This document shows, in pieces, positions 33,506-41,814 of a stretch of DNA of 64,000 nt; positions within the stretch are counted from its first letter, which is position 1, and the number at the start of each line of letters is the position of its first letter. The translations under genes and the position numbers were made by a program. The stretch covers positions 1 through 64,000 of the forward strand of contig NZ_JAFEMD010000033.1 in NCBI RefSeq assembly GCF_016892765.1. The letters are read 5' to 3'. The notes below the pieces were generated by a model, which searched no databases, was not told the DNA's origin, and saw only the letters and a program-made list of their open reading frames with translations. This DNA comes from Microvirga arvi (GTDB lineage Bacteria > Pseudomonadota > Alphaproteobacteria > Rhizobiales > Beijerinckiaceae).

Positions 33506-34273
33506 ATGTTCATCCAAGCCCCTGCCCTTGCCTCCCAACCGAGCATCCGCCACGCCTTCTTCACGCGGCGGGGCGGCGTTTCGGAAGGCATCTATGCCTC
33601 TCTCAACGGCGGCGTCGGCTCGTCGGACTATCCGGAAAAGGTGCGGGAGAACCGCAGGCGGATGGCCGAGACCCTTGCCGTTTCATCCGAGGCCCTGATC
33701 AGCGTGTATCAGGTCCATTCGCCCGACGCGGTGATCGTGGAAGGTCCGTGGAGGGCTGAGCGTCCCAAGGCCGACGCCATGGTGACGGCAGTGCCGGGGA
33801 TCGCGCTCGGCATCACCACGGCGGATTGCGGGCCGGTTCTGTTTGCGGATGCGGACGCGCGCGTGATCGGTGCGGCCCATGCCGGCTGGCGCGGCGCCGT
33901 GACGGGTGTTCTGGAATCGACCGTCACGGCCATGGAGCGGTTGGGAGCGCGGCGCGGACAGATCGTTGCCGTGCTCGGCCCTACGATCAGCCAGAGGGCC
34001 TACGAGGTCGGCCCGGACTTCATTGACCGCTTCATGAAGGAGGCGCCCGGTCACGAGCGGTTCCTCAAGGCGGCGGAGAGGCCCGGCCATGCCGTGTTCG
34101 ACCTGCCCGGCTTCATCGGAGCCCGCCTCGAGGCGGCAGGCATCGCCGCCTTCACCGATCTCGGGCTCTGCACCTATTGCGACGAGGAGCGGTTCTTCAG
34201 CTACCGCCGCACCACCCATCGCAAGGAGCCCGATTACGGCCGGCTGATTTCGGCGATCGCGCTCACTCCCTGA
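33506..34273 (+). CDS. pgeF: Peptidoglycan editing factor PgeF (multicopper-oxidase-like fold)
   Basis: 255 residues. Family landmarks: HAFFTRRGGVSEGIYASLNG, then VHSPDAVIVEGPW, GITTADCGPVLFAD (the ADC motif), IGAAHAGWRGAVTGVLES (H-GWRG) and CTYCDEERFFSYRR at the end. These give the zinc/copper-binding H-C-H set of the YfiH/YlmD family. Described activities include purine nucleoside cleavage and editing of peptidoglycan precursors. The last eleven bases overlap the convergent SDR gene. It is nine bases downstream of midA in the lgt operon. Confidence 0.94.
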   Translation: MFIQAPALASQPSIRHAFFTRRGGVSEGIYASLNGGVGSSDYPEKVRENRRRMAETLAVSSEALISVYQVHSPDAVIVEGPWRAERPKADAMVTAVPGIALGITTADCGPVLFADADARVIGAAHAGWRGAVTGVLESTVTAMERLGARRGQIVAVLGPTISQRAYEVGPDFIDRFMKEAPGHERFLKAAERPGHAVFDLPGFIGARLEAAGIAAFTDLGLCTYCDEERFFSYRRTTHRKEPDYGRLISAIALTP

Positions 34274-35018
34274 TCCCGGCCACGTCCGGCGTCTCCCAGG
34301 CCAAATGCTGACCGCCATCGACGGCAATCATCTGGCCCGTGACGCTGCGGGCCCGCGCGAGATAGAGCACGGCATCGGCGATCTCATCCGGCGTTCCGCC
34401 ATGGCCGAGCAACACGGCGCCGCTCTGCTTGGCGAAATCCTCATCGCCCTGGCGCACGTTCGACAGGGTGGGACCGGGGCCGATCGCATTCACGCGGATT
34501 CGCGGCGCCAGCGCCTGGGCCATCGTTTGCGTGGCGGAGAAGAGCGCCGCCTTCGTCAGCGTGTAGGAGAAGAACTGGGGCGTGAGCTTCCAGACCCGCT
34601 GGTCGACGATGTTGACGATGGATCCCTCCCCATCCGCCGGCAGCTGATGCGCGAAGTCGCGGGCGAGGAAAGCCGGGGCCCGGAGGTTGACGGCAAAGTG
34701 CCGGTCCCACCGCTCCTGCGTCAGGGTCTCCATCTCGTCGGGCTCGAACTCGGAGGCGTTGTTGACGAGGAGGGTCAGGGGTCCCAAGGCCCGGGCCGCC
34801 TCCGGGACGAGGCGTCCGACGGCCTCCCCATCGGCAAGATCGGCGTGAACGACAGCGGCTTTTCCTCCCGCGGTCCTGATCCGCGCTGCGATGCCCTGGG
34901 CTTCGTCCGTCGAGCGACGGCAGTGAATCGCCACCGCGTAGCCGTCGCCGGCAAGGCGCTCGACGAGCCTGCGCCCGATGCGCTGGGCCCCACCGGTGAC
35001 GAGGGCAACTTTTCCCAT
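34263..35018 (-). CDS. Short-chain dehydrogenase/reductase (pteridine-reductase-like)
   Basis: 251 residues. The NAD(P) loop VALVTGGAQRIGRRLVERLA with an Arg-rich following region (AIHCRRSTDEA) points to NADPH. LVNNASEFEPDE (NNAS) and the catalytic YTLTKAAL (Y-x3-K) are present; the usual Ser is replaced in IVNIVDQRVWKLTPQFFSYT, where Asp occupies the Ser position, as in pteridine reductases and FolM. The product may act on dihydropterin/folate. It overlaps the 3' end of pgeF by 11 bases in convergent orientation. The longer frame to 35168 lacks similarity. Confidence 0.88.
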   Translation of the reverse strand: MGKVALVTGGAQRIGRRLVERLAGDGYAVAIHCRRSTDEAQGIAARIRTAGGKAAVVHADLADGEAVGRLVPEAARALGPLTLLVNNASEFEPDEMETLTQERWDRHFAVNLRAPAFLARDFAHQLPADGEGSIVNIVDQRVWKLTPQFFSYTLTKAALFSATQTMAQALAPRIRVNAIGPGPTLSNVRQGDEDFAKQSGAVLLGHGGTPDEIADAVLYLARARSVTGQMIAVDGGQHLAWETPDVAGIRE

Positions 35019-35312
35019 GCTCAATCCCTTGAAATGCAAGCCTGTAGCGTCATTTACCCGTGTTCGCCAAGAAAATGACATTTTTTTGCTCTGACGTCGA
35101 ACCAACGGCCAAGCTATGCGTTGTAGGTCCAGCGATGCCACAAGGGGAAACACGCACGCCGCCGCCACAATCCTGCCACAGCTGTTCTTGGCCGCTGTGG
35201 TTGTGAGGTCACAGCCCTCGCGAGGTTGTCGCTCTATAAATGGGGAGTGTCAGGCTCGATCCGACGGAAACGTGGGTCGGGTTGGCATGACATCGATTAG
35301 GAAAGAGAAACC

Positions 35313-36035
35313 ATGAAGAAGATTCTTCTCGCCAGCGTCGCTCTCTTCGGCTTTGCCGGAGCCGCTTCCGCTGCAGACCTGCCGGTCCGCGCCGCTCCTC
35401 CGGCTCCGATCATCGCGGCCGCTCCGATCTTCACCTGGACCGGCTTCTACGTCGGTGCCCAGATCGGGTACGGCTGGAATGCCAACGATAACGACATCGT
35501 TCTCCCGAGCGGCTTCGTGGTGCAGAGCGGCGATTTCGGTGACAGCGGCGACGGCTTCCTGGCCGGTGTCCATGCTGGCTACAACGTTCAGCTCGGCTCG
35601 TTCGTGATCGGCGTTGAAGGCGATGTCGAAGGCGTGTTCGGCGACGACGACGATGACCTGGTCATCGTTGGGCCCGACGGCGTCGTGTTCACGAACTACG
35701 GCTTCGCTGGCAACGCTCTCGACTGGCAGGGCTCGATTCGCGCTCGCGCCGGTTTCGCGTTTGACCGCGCTTTGATCTACGCGACCGGTGGTTTCGCGTT
35801 CGCTGGTGTCTCGGATGGTTTCGGCATCCTTGGCAACGACGACACGCTGACCGGTTGGACGCTGGGTGCTGGTATCGAATATGCCTTCACCAACAACCTG
35901 ACCACCCGTCTGGAATACCGTTACACCAACTATGAGGGTGGTGATAACTTCTTCAACAATGTCTCGCTCGGCAGCAACGACATTGAATTCCACACGGTTC
36001 GTGCTGGCCTCAGCTACAAGTTCAGCACCTACTAA
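35313..36035 (+). CDS. Omp25/Omp31-type outer-membrane beta-barrel protein
   Basis: 240 residues. Signal peptide MKKILLASVALFGFAGAASA, then ADLPVRAAPPAP and the family opener FTWTGFYVGAQIGYGWNAND. Eight amphipathic strands end with LEYRYTNYEGGD and VRAGLSYKFSTY, giving the aromatic C-terminus of an OMP. This type is an abundant structural porin-like protein of Hyphomicrobiales. It has its own terminator. A TATAAA hexamer at 35235-35240 may be the -10, giving a leader of about 65 bases. The upstream gap (35019-35312) contains nothing else that I recognise. Confidence 0.93.
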   Translation: MKKILLASVALFGFAGAASAADLPVRAAPPAPIIAAAPIFTWTGFYVGAQIGYGWNANDNDIVLPSGFVVQSGDFGDSGDGFLAGVHAGYNVQLGSFVIGVEGDVEGVFGDDDDDLVIVGPDGVVFTNYGFAGNALDWQGSIRARAGFAFDRALIYATGGFAFAGVSDGFGILGNDDTLTGWTLGAGIEYAFTNNLTTRLEYRYTNYEGGDNFFNNVSLGSNDIEFHTVRAGLSYKFSTY

Positions 36036-36057
36036 GACCTGTCTCCAACAGAGATAG

Positions 36058-36088
36058 AAAAGGCCCGGGCAAACACCCGGGCCTTTTT
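36058..36088 (+). terminator. Intrinsic terminator of the porin gene
   Basis: AGGCCCGGG (36061-36069) pairs with CCCGGGCCT (36076-36084) and runs into TTTTT. It also faces the convergent GST gene. Confidence 0.9.
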
Positions 36089-36092
36089 CACG

Positions 36093-36698
36093 TTAGGGCG
36101 TCACCCGGGTCTTAGCGTAAGCCGGAACGCGGGCCTCGAAATCGGAAAGCCACGCGACGAGCTTCGGGTAGCTCTCGCGCCAGCGGCCGCCGAAGCGCAG
36201 GTCGAGATAGCCCAGCGCACAGGCGAGCGCGATCTGACCGATATGCAGGTTCTGGTCGGCTGCCGACAGATGGGCCTCCGCATGGTCAAGGCCGCGGCGC
36301 ACCTTGTCGGCTTGATGAGCGACCCATTTGGGCTCGTGCCTGTCTCCCGGGCGGAAGCGCCCCTCGTAGACCTGCAGCAGCGCCGCATCCATGATGCCGT
36401 CGGCGAGCGCCTGATCGCGCAGGGCAGTGAACCGTTCCGGACCGTGCGGGATAACGCGGCCGCCGCCGGCCAGATGATCGAGATAATCCACGATCACACG
36501 GGAATCGTAGAGCACCTCGCCGTTTTCGAGAATGAGAGCGGGGATTTTGCCCAGGGGGTTCTGCTGGCGGATGGAATCCTCAGGGTTCAACGTATCCGCA
36601 TCGACGATCTGGATCCGGTCGGTCAACCCCAGGATCGCAGCGGACAATTTGACCTTCCGGCCAAAGGGCGATGCAGGCGAGGAGCGGAGAACAAGCAT
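36093..36698 (-). CDS. Glutathione S-transferase family protein
   Basis: 201 residues. The N-terminal thioredoxin fold has LVLRSSPASPFGRKVKLSAA (catalytic Ser in SPFGRKV), the cis-Pro loop QNPLGKIPALILENGEVLYD and the glutathione-binding DSRVIVDYLD. The C-terminal helical domain follows (HIGQIALACALGYLDLRF with the N-capping box). Substrate unknown. ATG 36698 chosen over TTG 36704. It is downstream of rlmJ on the same strand with a gap of about 70 bases. Confidence 0.93.
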   Translation of the reverse strand: MLVLRSSPASPFGRKVKLSAAILGLTDRIQIVDADTLNPEDSIRQQNPLGKIPALILENGEVLYDSRVIVDYLDHLAGGGRVIPHGPERFTALRDQALADGIMDAALLQVYEGRFRPGDRHEPKWVAHQADKVRRGLDHAEAHLSAADQNLHIGQIALACALGYLDLRFGGRWRESYPKLVAWLSDFEARVPAYAKTRVTP

Positions 36699-36766
36699 GG
36701 GCAAACCTTTGATCTTAAGAGAACGAGGGCAGTCATGAACGCTCGGGGCACCGACGGCAATGCGTT

Positions 36767-37615
36767 TTAGGCAGGGGGACCAAAGGCTTCACAGCGATAA
36801 GCGCCGTAGCCGCTGCGCGAGAGCCTCTCCGCGAGGGCAGGCAGCAGCACCTCCGCCTCCTCCTTCAGGGACCATGGCGGATTGAGCACGAAGAGCCCGC
36901 TGCCGTTGAGCCGGTTCGGATCGCGCGGGTCGTCCACGTAGAGTTCGAGGCGCAGGCCCGGACGCGGGCTCTCCCGGTGGAGCCGCTCGGCCACAATGTC
37001 GACGGGCGCAACATCCTTGATGGGATACCATCCGGCATAGATGCCCGTCGGCCATTTCTTCAGCGCGGCGAGAAGCTCGACGCCAAGCCGCTCCAGCTCG
37101 TTCGGCTTCTCGTAGGGCGGGTCGATCAGGACGAGGCCGCGTTTCTCCTTAGGCGGGATCAGGGCGTGAAGCGCCGTCCAGCCATCGAGGTGCATCACCT
37201 TCAGGTTCGAAACCTCATTGAAGGCCTCGCTCAGCACCGCGTGGTCGGCCGGGTGCAGCTCCACGAACACGCCCCGGTCATGCCGCCGCAGGAGCTCGCG
37301 CACGATGGCTGGCGAGCCGGGATAGATGGTGTCTCCGTGCCGGGCACGCACCTCGGCGATCACCCTGCGGTAGGGTGCGAGCACCTCCTCCACGGCAGGC
37401 GCGAAGCCTTCGTCGAGGCGCCCGATGCCTTCGACCCACTCTCCTGTCCGTCCGGCTTCGTCGCCGGTGAGATCATAGAGACCGATCCCCGCATGGGTGT
37501 CGATGACGCGAAGCGGCGTCTCCTTGCGCTGCAGATAGGCGAGGATCCGCACCAGAAGGGCGTGTTTCATGACGTCGGCGAAATTGCCGGCGTGAAAGGC
37601 ATGACGATAGTTCAT
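36767..37615 (-). CDS. rlmJ: 23S rRNA (adenine2030-N6)-methyltransferase
   Basis: 282 residues. Opens with the diagnostic MNYRHAFHAGNFADVMKHAL, then VIDTHAGIGLYDLTGDEAGR (SAM-binding) and the catalytic LVLIDPPYEKPNELERLG (DPPY, N6-adenine type). Ends NGSGLFVLNPPWSLKEEAE. It methylates A2030 of 23S rRNA. Length and motifs are normal. The start lies about 10 bases from the edge of repeat R5. Confidence 0.95.
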   Translation of the reverse strand: MNYRHAFHAGNFADVMKHALLVRILAYLQRKETPLRVIDTHAGIGLYDLTGDEAGRTGEWVEGIGRLDEGFAPAVEEVLAPYRRVIAEVRARHGDTIYPGSPAIVRELLRRHDRGVFVELHPADHAVLSEAFNEVSNLKVMHLDGWTALHALIPPKEKRGLVLIDPPYEKPNELERLGVELLAALKKWPTGIYAGWYPIKDVAPVDIVAERLHRESPRPGLRLELYVDDPRDPNRLNGSGLFVLNPPWSLKEEAEVLLPALAERLSRSGYGAYRCEAFGPPA

Positions 37616-37625
37616 GTCCGTCCTA

Positions 37626-37707
37626 CAGCATCGGGCTCAAAGCGGGTTCCACCCTTGGGATCGATCCGATGCTCCTCCCATGCATGGGCGCATCGTTCGA
37701 TGCGCTA
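37626..37707 (-). repeat. Bipartite dispersed repeat, copy R5 (first hairpin collapsed)
   Basis: Reverse orientation. GCATCGGGCTC..GATCCGATGC is the second hairpin; the linker TCCTCCCATGCATGG follows; the first hairpin is reduced to GCGCATCG-TTCGATGCGC. The edge CTA (37705-37707) is the TAG stop codon of the RNase T2 gene. Confidence 0.75.
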
Positions 37708-38367
37708 TCTCACCGCCGGGACCGTGATCTCGCCTGCGCGGCAGCCGTCGCGATCGACCTCGGGACATTGGCGGAAGCCGCGCAGATCCCTGCTGAGGCA
37801 GATGCGCACCTCCTGGAAGATCCGCCTCCCGCAGGAAACCGAAATCATGTCGGCGCGCAAGCCCGGATTGGCATTCATGAAGGCCCGCTCGATCTCGTTC
37901 GGCAATACCCTGGAGCGACTGTCCAGACCCTTGAAGCCGTCCGGGATGCGGATGAGTTCACGGGCTCTGCGAACGGCCTGGAAATAGCCGCTCGGGGCCT
38001 CGCCCGTGCAGGTCCCATGTTTGCGCCATTGATAGCGCGCCAAGTTCTCGTCCGGGAAAAGATCCCTGGCATCGGCCATCGTCGCCTGCGGCACGAATCG
38101 TCCGTTGGGCTCGCAGAAGCTCGGATAGCCCTGATCGTTCTGCGGCCAAAGGCCATGGGTCACGAAGCCGAGCCCACGACCGCTGTCGCATTGCCGGCTT
38201 CGGCTGCCGCTGTTCTCGCAGAAGCCGGGCGACCAGGAGAGCGCCAGCACATAGAAATCGAACTGCCCCATGGGGGCGCCCCTCGCCTCCCGTGGCCCCT
38301 GGGCCGCCGTGGGAGAGAGTGAGAGAAGGCAGGCGCCCGCGAAGCTCAGGCACCGGCGCAGGATCAA
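37705..38367 (-). CDS. Secreted ribonuclease T2 family protein
   Basis: 220 residues from TTG, overlapping the upstream stop as TTGA. Signal peptide CLSFAGACLLSLSPTAAQG. Both catalytic blocks are present: CAS1 as FVTHGLWPQNDQGYP and CAS2 as YQWRKHGTCTGEAP, so an active acid RNase is likely. Cysteines (FCENSG, QCDSG, SFCEP, GTC, ISVSCGRR, RICLS, QCPEV, GCRAG) are compatible with disulfides, consistent with periplasmic export. It cuts RNA through a 2',3'-cyclic phosphate intermediate. The stop codon lies in the edge of repeat R5, so the original C-terminus may have differed. Confidence 0.93.
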   Translation of the reverse strand: MILRRCLSFAGACLLSLSPTAAQGPREARGAPMGQFDFYVLALSWSPGFCENSGSRSRQCDSGRGLGFVTHGLWPQNDQGYPSFCEPNGRFVPQATMADARDLFPDENLARYQWRKHGTCTGEAPSGYFQAVRRARELIRIPDGFKGLDSRSRVLPNEIERAFMNANPGLRADMISVSCGRRIFQEVRICLSRDLRGFRQCPEVDRDGCRAGEITVPAVR

Positions 38368-38795
38368 GGAGCCGCCTGCTTGCAGTGAGGCGCGAAGGCA
38401 TAGTCGCGGTCGAAACCGTCCACGCAGGCTTCCGTATCCCAGCCGATGCCGATGAAGCCGAGATCCTCGCGGATCGAGAAGTTGATCTTATGCCTGTAAC
38501 CGTCGGACACGATCACGGTGCCCGTGCAATAGCGGCGGGGGATATAGTCGAGCCCCCAGGGACGCCAGGCCACCTGCTGCACCCGCTCGAACGAGACGAT
38601 CTTCAGGCTGGAATTCCAGAACTTGTATTCCTTGTTCTCGAAATTCGCGCTGATGTCCTGAAGCACGGAGGGGTCGGCGCAGGCCGGCAGGGAAGCGTCG
38701 AAAGGCTCCTCCCGCCGCTCCGCCGGCGTGATCTCACGGGCAAGCGCGGGCGCACTCAATAGAATGCAGGAGATGAAAGCCGCCAGCCACTTCAT
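38364..38795 (-). CDS. Periplasmic hypothetical protein, RNase T2 partner
   Basis: 143 residues. Signal peptide MKWLAAFISCILLSAPALA. The mature domain has paired cysteines (LPACADPSV, RRYCTGTVI, EACVDGF, PHCKQAAP) and beta-rich stretches (YRHKINFSIREDLGFIGIGW). It overlaps the RNase T2 gene by 4 bases, so the two exported proteins are made together; it might be a chaperone, inhibitor or co-secreted factor for the RNase. I do not recognise a named family. Similar pairs occur in other Hyphomicrobiales as far as I recall. Confidence 0.8.
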   Translation of the reverse strand: MKWLAAFISCILLSAPALAREITPAERREEPFDASLPACADPSVLQDISANFENKEYKFWNSSLKIVSFERVQQVAWRPWGLDYIPRRYCTGTVIVSDGYRHKINFSIREDLGFIGIGWDTEACVDGFDRDYAFAPHCKQAAP

Positions 38796-38877
38796 TCAGG
38801 TGCTCCAACAGGTCCTTGGGTCTTGTTTCATCGACCATGTGGTCGAAGCCCAAGAACGTCAAGGCTCCGCTTGCTGT

Positions 38878-39912
38878 TTAATAGATCGCGTGGCTGTTCA
38901 GCATCATCGGCGCACCGGCCGGGCGCCCCTGCGGCCTCGGCGGGGCATAGGTCTGCTCGAGGGGGCGGCCTGAAGGCGGAAGCGGAGGATAAGCCGGGGG
39001 CGAGGAGACCCTTGGGGCGCCAGGCCCGGGCAGGTCGGCCGCATAGCCGTTCGACGACGAATAGCGCTGCACGGGCGATGCGGGCGCGGTCAGGACAGGA
39101 GTCGGCGGCGGAGGCGCAGGCAGAATGTAGGCTTCCCCCTCCGGCGTGTCCTGCTCCAGATCCACAGGAGCCAGATCGCCGGCAGCGGCCGCGCTTTGGA
39201 GAACCTCCTGGCTGCGCTCGGGATCAATCCGCGGCGTGAACTTCAGGATCGGCTTGCAAATGCGCCGCTGGCCGCGCGGATCGTGCCGCGCCAGATCGAG
39301 ATGGAGATGATCGGAGTGGAAGGCGTCCGAGCCGGGCCCCAGTACCGTCGTGAAATATCGGCAGGCGCCCACGAAGGCCTCGCGCAGAAACTCCTGCTCG
39401 GCGGGATCCCGCCCCCGCCAGCCCTTCTCGACGGAAACCTCCCGTCCGTCCGCCAGGACGAAGCCCATGACATCGAGCGCATTGCCGAAGGCATGCTCGG
39501 AGAGCTTGGCCCCGTGCTGGTTGTTGCGGGGACGGCATGAATAGGAACCCGCTTTGATGTCGACCAGCGGGATGCCGAAATACATCTCGGCAGCAGGCTT
39601 CACGATCTCGTCCAGCCAGGTGTCGATGCTTGGGATGATCGGGCAGGCGAGCGTCACCTTCGACCTCAGTCCTACGGCGCCGTTGTTGAAGGCCGACACC
39701 TTGAAGGGATAATCCATCCCGCAGACGCCGGGCCCATCGATCTTGGAGCTGAGAGCCATATAGGCGGAGGGCTGGACGAGACGCTGCGACAGGCAGGCTT
39801 CCTCAGCCTGCGCGCGCCAAGGCTCGCGCTGCTCGAACCGAAACAGACCGCAACCGGTAACCCCGAGCCCGACGAGCGATAGGGCAAAAAACGCAACTAA
39901 CCCACGACGCAT
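38878..39912 (-). CDS. Extensin-like lipoprotein (M15/LAS-type zinc peptidase fold)
   Basis: 344 residues. A lipobox LVGLGVTGC (Cys about residue 21) marks it as a lipoprotein. The extensin-like C-terminal domain follows: CGMDYPFKVSAFNNGAVG, LACPIIPSIDTWLDEIVKPA, KAGSYSCRPRNNQHGAKLSE and HAFGNALDVMGF, with FHSDHLHLDLARHDPRG. The H..S/T..H...D and HLH arrangement resembles LAS peptidases acting on peptidoglycan cross-links. The last ~95 residues are a Pro-rich tail. A TTAA-N7-TTAA box lies 194 bases upstream. The gene is monocistronic. Confidence 0.88.
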   Translation of the reverse strand: MRRGLVAFFALSLVGLGVTGCGLFRFEQREPWRAQAEEACLSQRLVQPSAYMALSSKIDGPGVCGMDYPFKVSAFNNGAVGLRSKVTLACPIIPSIDTWLDEIVKPAAEMYFGIPLVDIKAGSYSCRPRNNQHGAKLSEHAFGNALDVMGFVLADGREVSVEKGWRGRDPAEQEFLREAFVGACRYFTTVLGPGSDAFHSDHLHLDLARHDPRGQRRICKPILKFTPRIDPERSQEVLQSAAAAGDLAPVDLEQDTPEGEAYILPAPPPPTPVLTAPASPVQRYSSSNGYAADLPGPGAPRVSSPPAYPPLPPSGRPLEQTYAPPRPQGRPAGAPMMLNSHAIY

Positions 39913-40105
39913 GCACAGAGATTAGGAACAGGCCCGTAAACATCTCGTCAACGCACTCTGCCCAGCTTCGACGGGAGTGCCGATTCGGTTGAATTTCACC
40001 CCTCTGTCCACATCCGAACGTGCCAAAAACCGGGTGCGACAGAATGGAGCAGGAACTTTTTTCACCTAAAGTTGAAAACGATTACGGGCCAATGAAAACA
40101 AGGCG

Positions 40106-40122
40106 TTAACTTTTTATTAACC
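40106..40122. promoter_or_regulatory. Putative CtrA box in a gene-free gap (39913-40246)
   Basis: TTAA (40106-40109), 7 bases, TTAACC (40117-40122) matches the CtrA consensus. The gap is AT-richer than its surroundings and contains no other gene I can see; further on, CCCCTC / GAGGGG inverted blocks flank the start region of the small protein at 40247. Confidence 0.5.
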
Positions 40123-40246
40123 ATTTCGCAAACCGCCCCTGGAAGCCCCTAACCCCTCGGAGGTGCTTCTCAGAACTTCGCAGATTTGATACTTTACCTA
40201 TCCATTCAGAGGGGAGAGTTAACCCCTCGTACGGAGAGGGGCTATC

Positions 40247-40348
40247 ATGCATCCGACGACGAACCTGGACTGGACGTCCAAGCTCAACATCGCAGCGGTC
40301 TGCGTGTCCTCATCCTTCATTCTCGCGATCGTTGTCGGCCTCCTTTGA
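40247..40348 (+). CDS. 33-residue single-span membrane peptide
   Basis: Sequence MHPTTNLDWTSKLNIAAVCV continues into SSSFILAIVVGLL: a polar N-terminus of about 12 residues and one hydrophobic helix ending at the C-terminus. GGAGAGGGG lies at proper distance before the ATG. An intrinsic terminator about 55 bases downstream and a promoter-like AT-rich region upstream make a real monocistronic small gene likely. Small proteins of this layout occur in Hyphomicrobiales; the function is unknown. A CtrA-type box lies about 125 bases upstream. Confidence 0.7.
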   Translation: MHPTTNLDWTSKLNIAAVCVSSSFILAIVVGLL

Positions 40349-40401
40349 GGCGAAGCCCTGCGGCTCCGGGCGAGCCGTTCGTTGATCTTCATGGTTTTCC
40401 G

Positions 40402-40430
40402 CGCTGCCGCAGCACCGGCAGCGTTTTTTT
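40402..40430 (+). terminator. Intrinsic terminator after the small membrane peptide gene
   Basis: CGCTGCCG (40402-40409) / CGGCAGCG (40416-40423) followed by seven T. The stop codon of the convergent gene (40429-40431) lies in the T-run. Confidence 0.88.
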
Positions 40431-40686
40431 ATGTCTCCGGGCAGGGCGTCTCCGTGACGCTCCACGACATGACGTTGATCTCCATCTGGCACTGCGCGAG
40501 CTTCGGTCCATCGGCCGTCCTCAGGCACACCTTCTCCCCAGGTGCGAACATCCGCCCTTGCGCCCTGCAGTAGCATTCGAGCGGATTGTGATCGGGCATC
40601 TGGGCCGTCTGAGGCAGCGCAGGCCGCTCGTGAGCGGCTGCGGGGGCCAGAACTATCAGACCAAGAACGACGACGACGCTGCGCAT
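40429..40686 (-). CDS. Small secreted cysteine-containing hypothetical protein
   Basis: 85 residues. Signal peptide MRSVVVVLGLIVLAPAAA, mature part starting HERPALPQTAQMPD. Four cysteines (LECYCRAQG, VCLRTADG, AQCQME, TPCPET) suggest disulfides in the periplasm; the pattern C-x-C-x10-G-x-VCL is like many short rhizobial exported proteins of unknown role. The start was chosen because a signal peptide begins exactly there; the longer frame upstream is non-coding in character. Its stop overlaps the terminator of the convergent peptide gene. Confidence 0.78.
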   Translation of the reverse strand: MRSVVVVLGLIVLAPAAAHERPALPQTAQMPDHNPLECYCRAQGRMFAPGEKVCLRTADGPKLAQCQMEINVMSWSVTETPCPET

Positions 40687-40758
40687 GAGGCATCTCCGCG
40701 TGTCATTTCCCTCGCGATGGTCTGCCTTTGACGGCATAAGGTCAAGGATGCTCCTGTG

Positions 40759-41334
40759 ATGCAGCCTTCGATGACCCTGCCCCGTCTCCTCATCCATTCC
40801 GGAGCCATATCCAACAGCGCCGCCATCGGGCGGATTCTGGCTGAAGGCTGGCGCCAGGCCTATTCCGGCTTCATGCCCAAGGACGAACTCGGCCCTCGCG
40901 TCGATCCCGATCACCGGGCGCGAGAGGTCGGAACGTGGCTTTCGAGCGACTTCAATACGGACACGGAGCTTCTGCTCGTCGCGGATCAGGCCGGGGAGGT
41001 CATCGGCTTCCTCGCAGCGTGCCTCGGAGACCGCAACGATGTGGGGGCCGCAGGCCAAGTCACGCTGCTCTACGTGTCCCCTGAAAGGCAAGGTCAGGGC
41101 ATTGGGCGGCAGCTTCTTCTGGAAGCGGTCGAATGGTTCAAGCTGCGGGCGCCGGGACCGATCTCCATCGGCGCCTTCGAGCAGAACCCGTTCCGGTCCT
41201 TTTACGATGCCATCGGCGGCGTGCCGGCCAAGACAGTCAGGTCGAGGGTCGACGCTTTCGAATGGCCTGTTGTGGTCTATCTCTGGCCTTCGCCCGAGGC
41301 CCTTGGCGAAGGGATTGCGGCCAGGGGAGCCTGA
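40759..41334 (+). CDS. GNAT-family N-acetyltransferase
   Basis: About 191 residues. The acetyl-CoA loop is TLLYVSPERQGQGIGRQLLL (motif A with RQGQGIG), preceded by the strand EVIGFLAACLGDRNDVGAAG and followed by ISIGAFEQNPFRSFYDAIGG (motif B with N..F..FY). ILAEGWRQAYSGFMPKDEL at the N-terminus is typical of GNATs near this family. The acceptor is unknown. The start may be GTG 40756 or ATG 40759; AAGGA lies upstream. It is convergent with moaE, which ends 4 bases away. Confidence 0.92.
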   Translation: MQPSMTLPRLLIHSGAISNSAAIGRILAEGWRQAYSGFMPKDELGPRVDPDHRAREVGTWLSSDFNTDTELLLVADQAGEVIGFLAACLGDRNDVGAAGQVTLLYVSPERQGQGIGRQLLLEAVEWFKLRAPGPISIGAFEQNPFRSFYDAIGGVPAKTVRSRVDAFEWPVVVYLWPSPEALGEGIAARGA

Positions 41335-41338
41335 CGGG

Positions 41339-41794
41339 TCAGCTCCATCGCTCCATGGCCCGGTCGTCGGCCTCCCTGGCCTCGACCCAGGCTCCAACCG
41401 TGCCATCCTCGAGGTGCTCGCGCTTCCAGAACGGGGCTCGGGTCTTCAGGTAATCTATCAGGAACGAGGCCGCCTCGAAGGCGGCTTGGCGATGTGCGCT
41501 GGCGGCAAGAACCAGCACGATCTCCTCACCCGGTGAGATCCTGCCGAAGCGGTGGATCACGGTCAGGCCCAGCAAAGGCCAGCGGTTTTCCGCCTGCTCG
41601 GCGATCCGGCCGATCTCGGCCTCGGCCATGCCGGGATAATGTTCGAGCTCGAGGGCCTTCAGCCGCCCGCCTTCGTCCCGGCACAGGCCCGTGAAGGCCA
41701 CCACCGCACCGACATCGCCCCTCCCCTCGGTCAGGGCTGCCGTCTCGGCGGCGGCGGAGAAGGGTTCGGACTGGATACGAATGGTTCGCGCCAT
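41339..41794 (-). CDS. moaE: Molybdopterin synthase catalytic subunit
   Basis: 151 residues. It converts cyclic pyranopterin monophosphate to molybdopterin using the MoaD thiocarboxylate. GDVGAVVAFTGLCRDEGGRL, LELEHYPGMAEAEIGRIAEQ, VIHRFGRISPGEEIVLVLAA and FLIDYLKTRAPFWKREHLED (active-site Lys region) are characteristic. It follows moaD with a 20-base gap. The start MARTIRIQSEPF is the sensible one within a longer frame. Confidence 0.95.
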   Translation of the reverse strand: MARTIRIQSEPFSAAAETAALTEGRGDVGAVVAFTGLCRDEGGRLKALELEHYPGMAEAEIGRIAEQAENRWPLLGLTVIHRFGRISPGEEIVLVLAASAHRQAAFEAASFLIDYLKTRAPFWKREHLEDGTVGAWVEAREADDRAMERWS

Positions 41795-41814
41795 GGCGGT
41801 CCCGCCCGCAGGGG

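Noticed and set aside
39925..39949. GGAAC-N16-CGTC as another sigma-EcfG promoter
   Set aside because: The final T of CGTT is missing and the next plus-strand start is about 290 bases away, so it is not better than chance.
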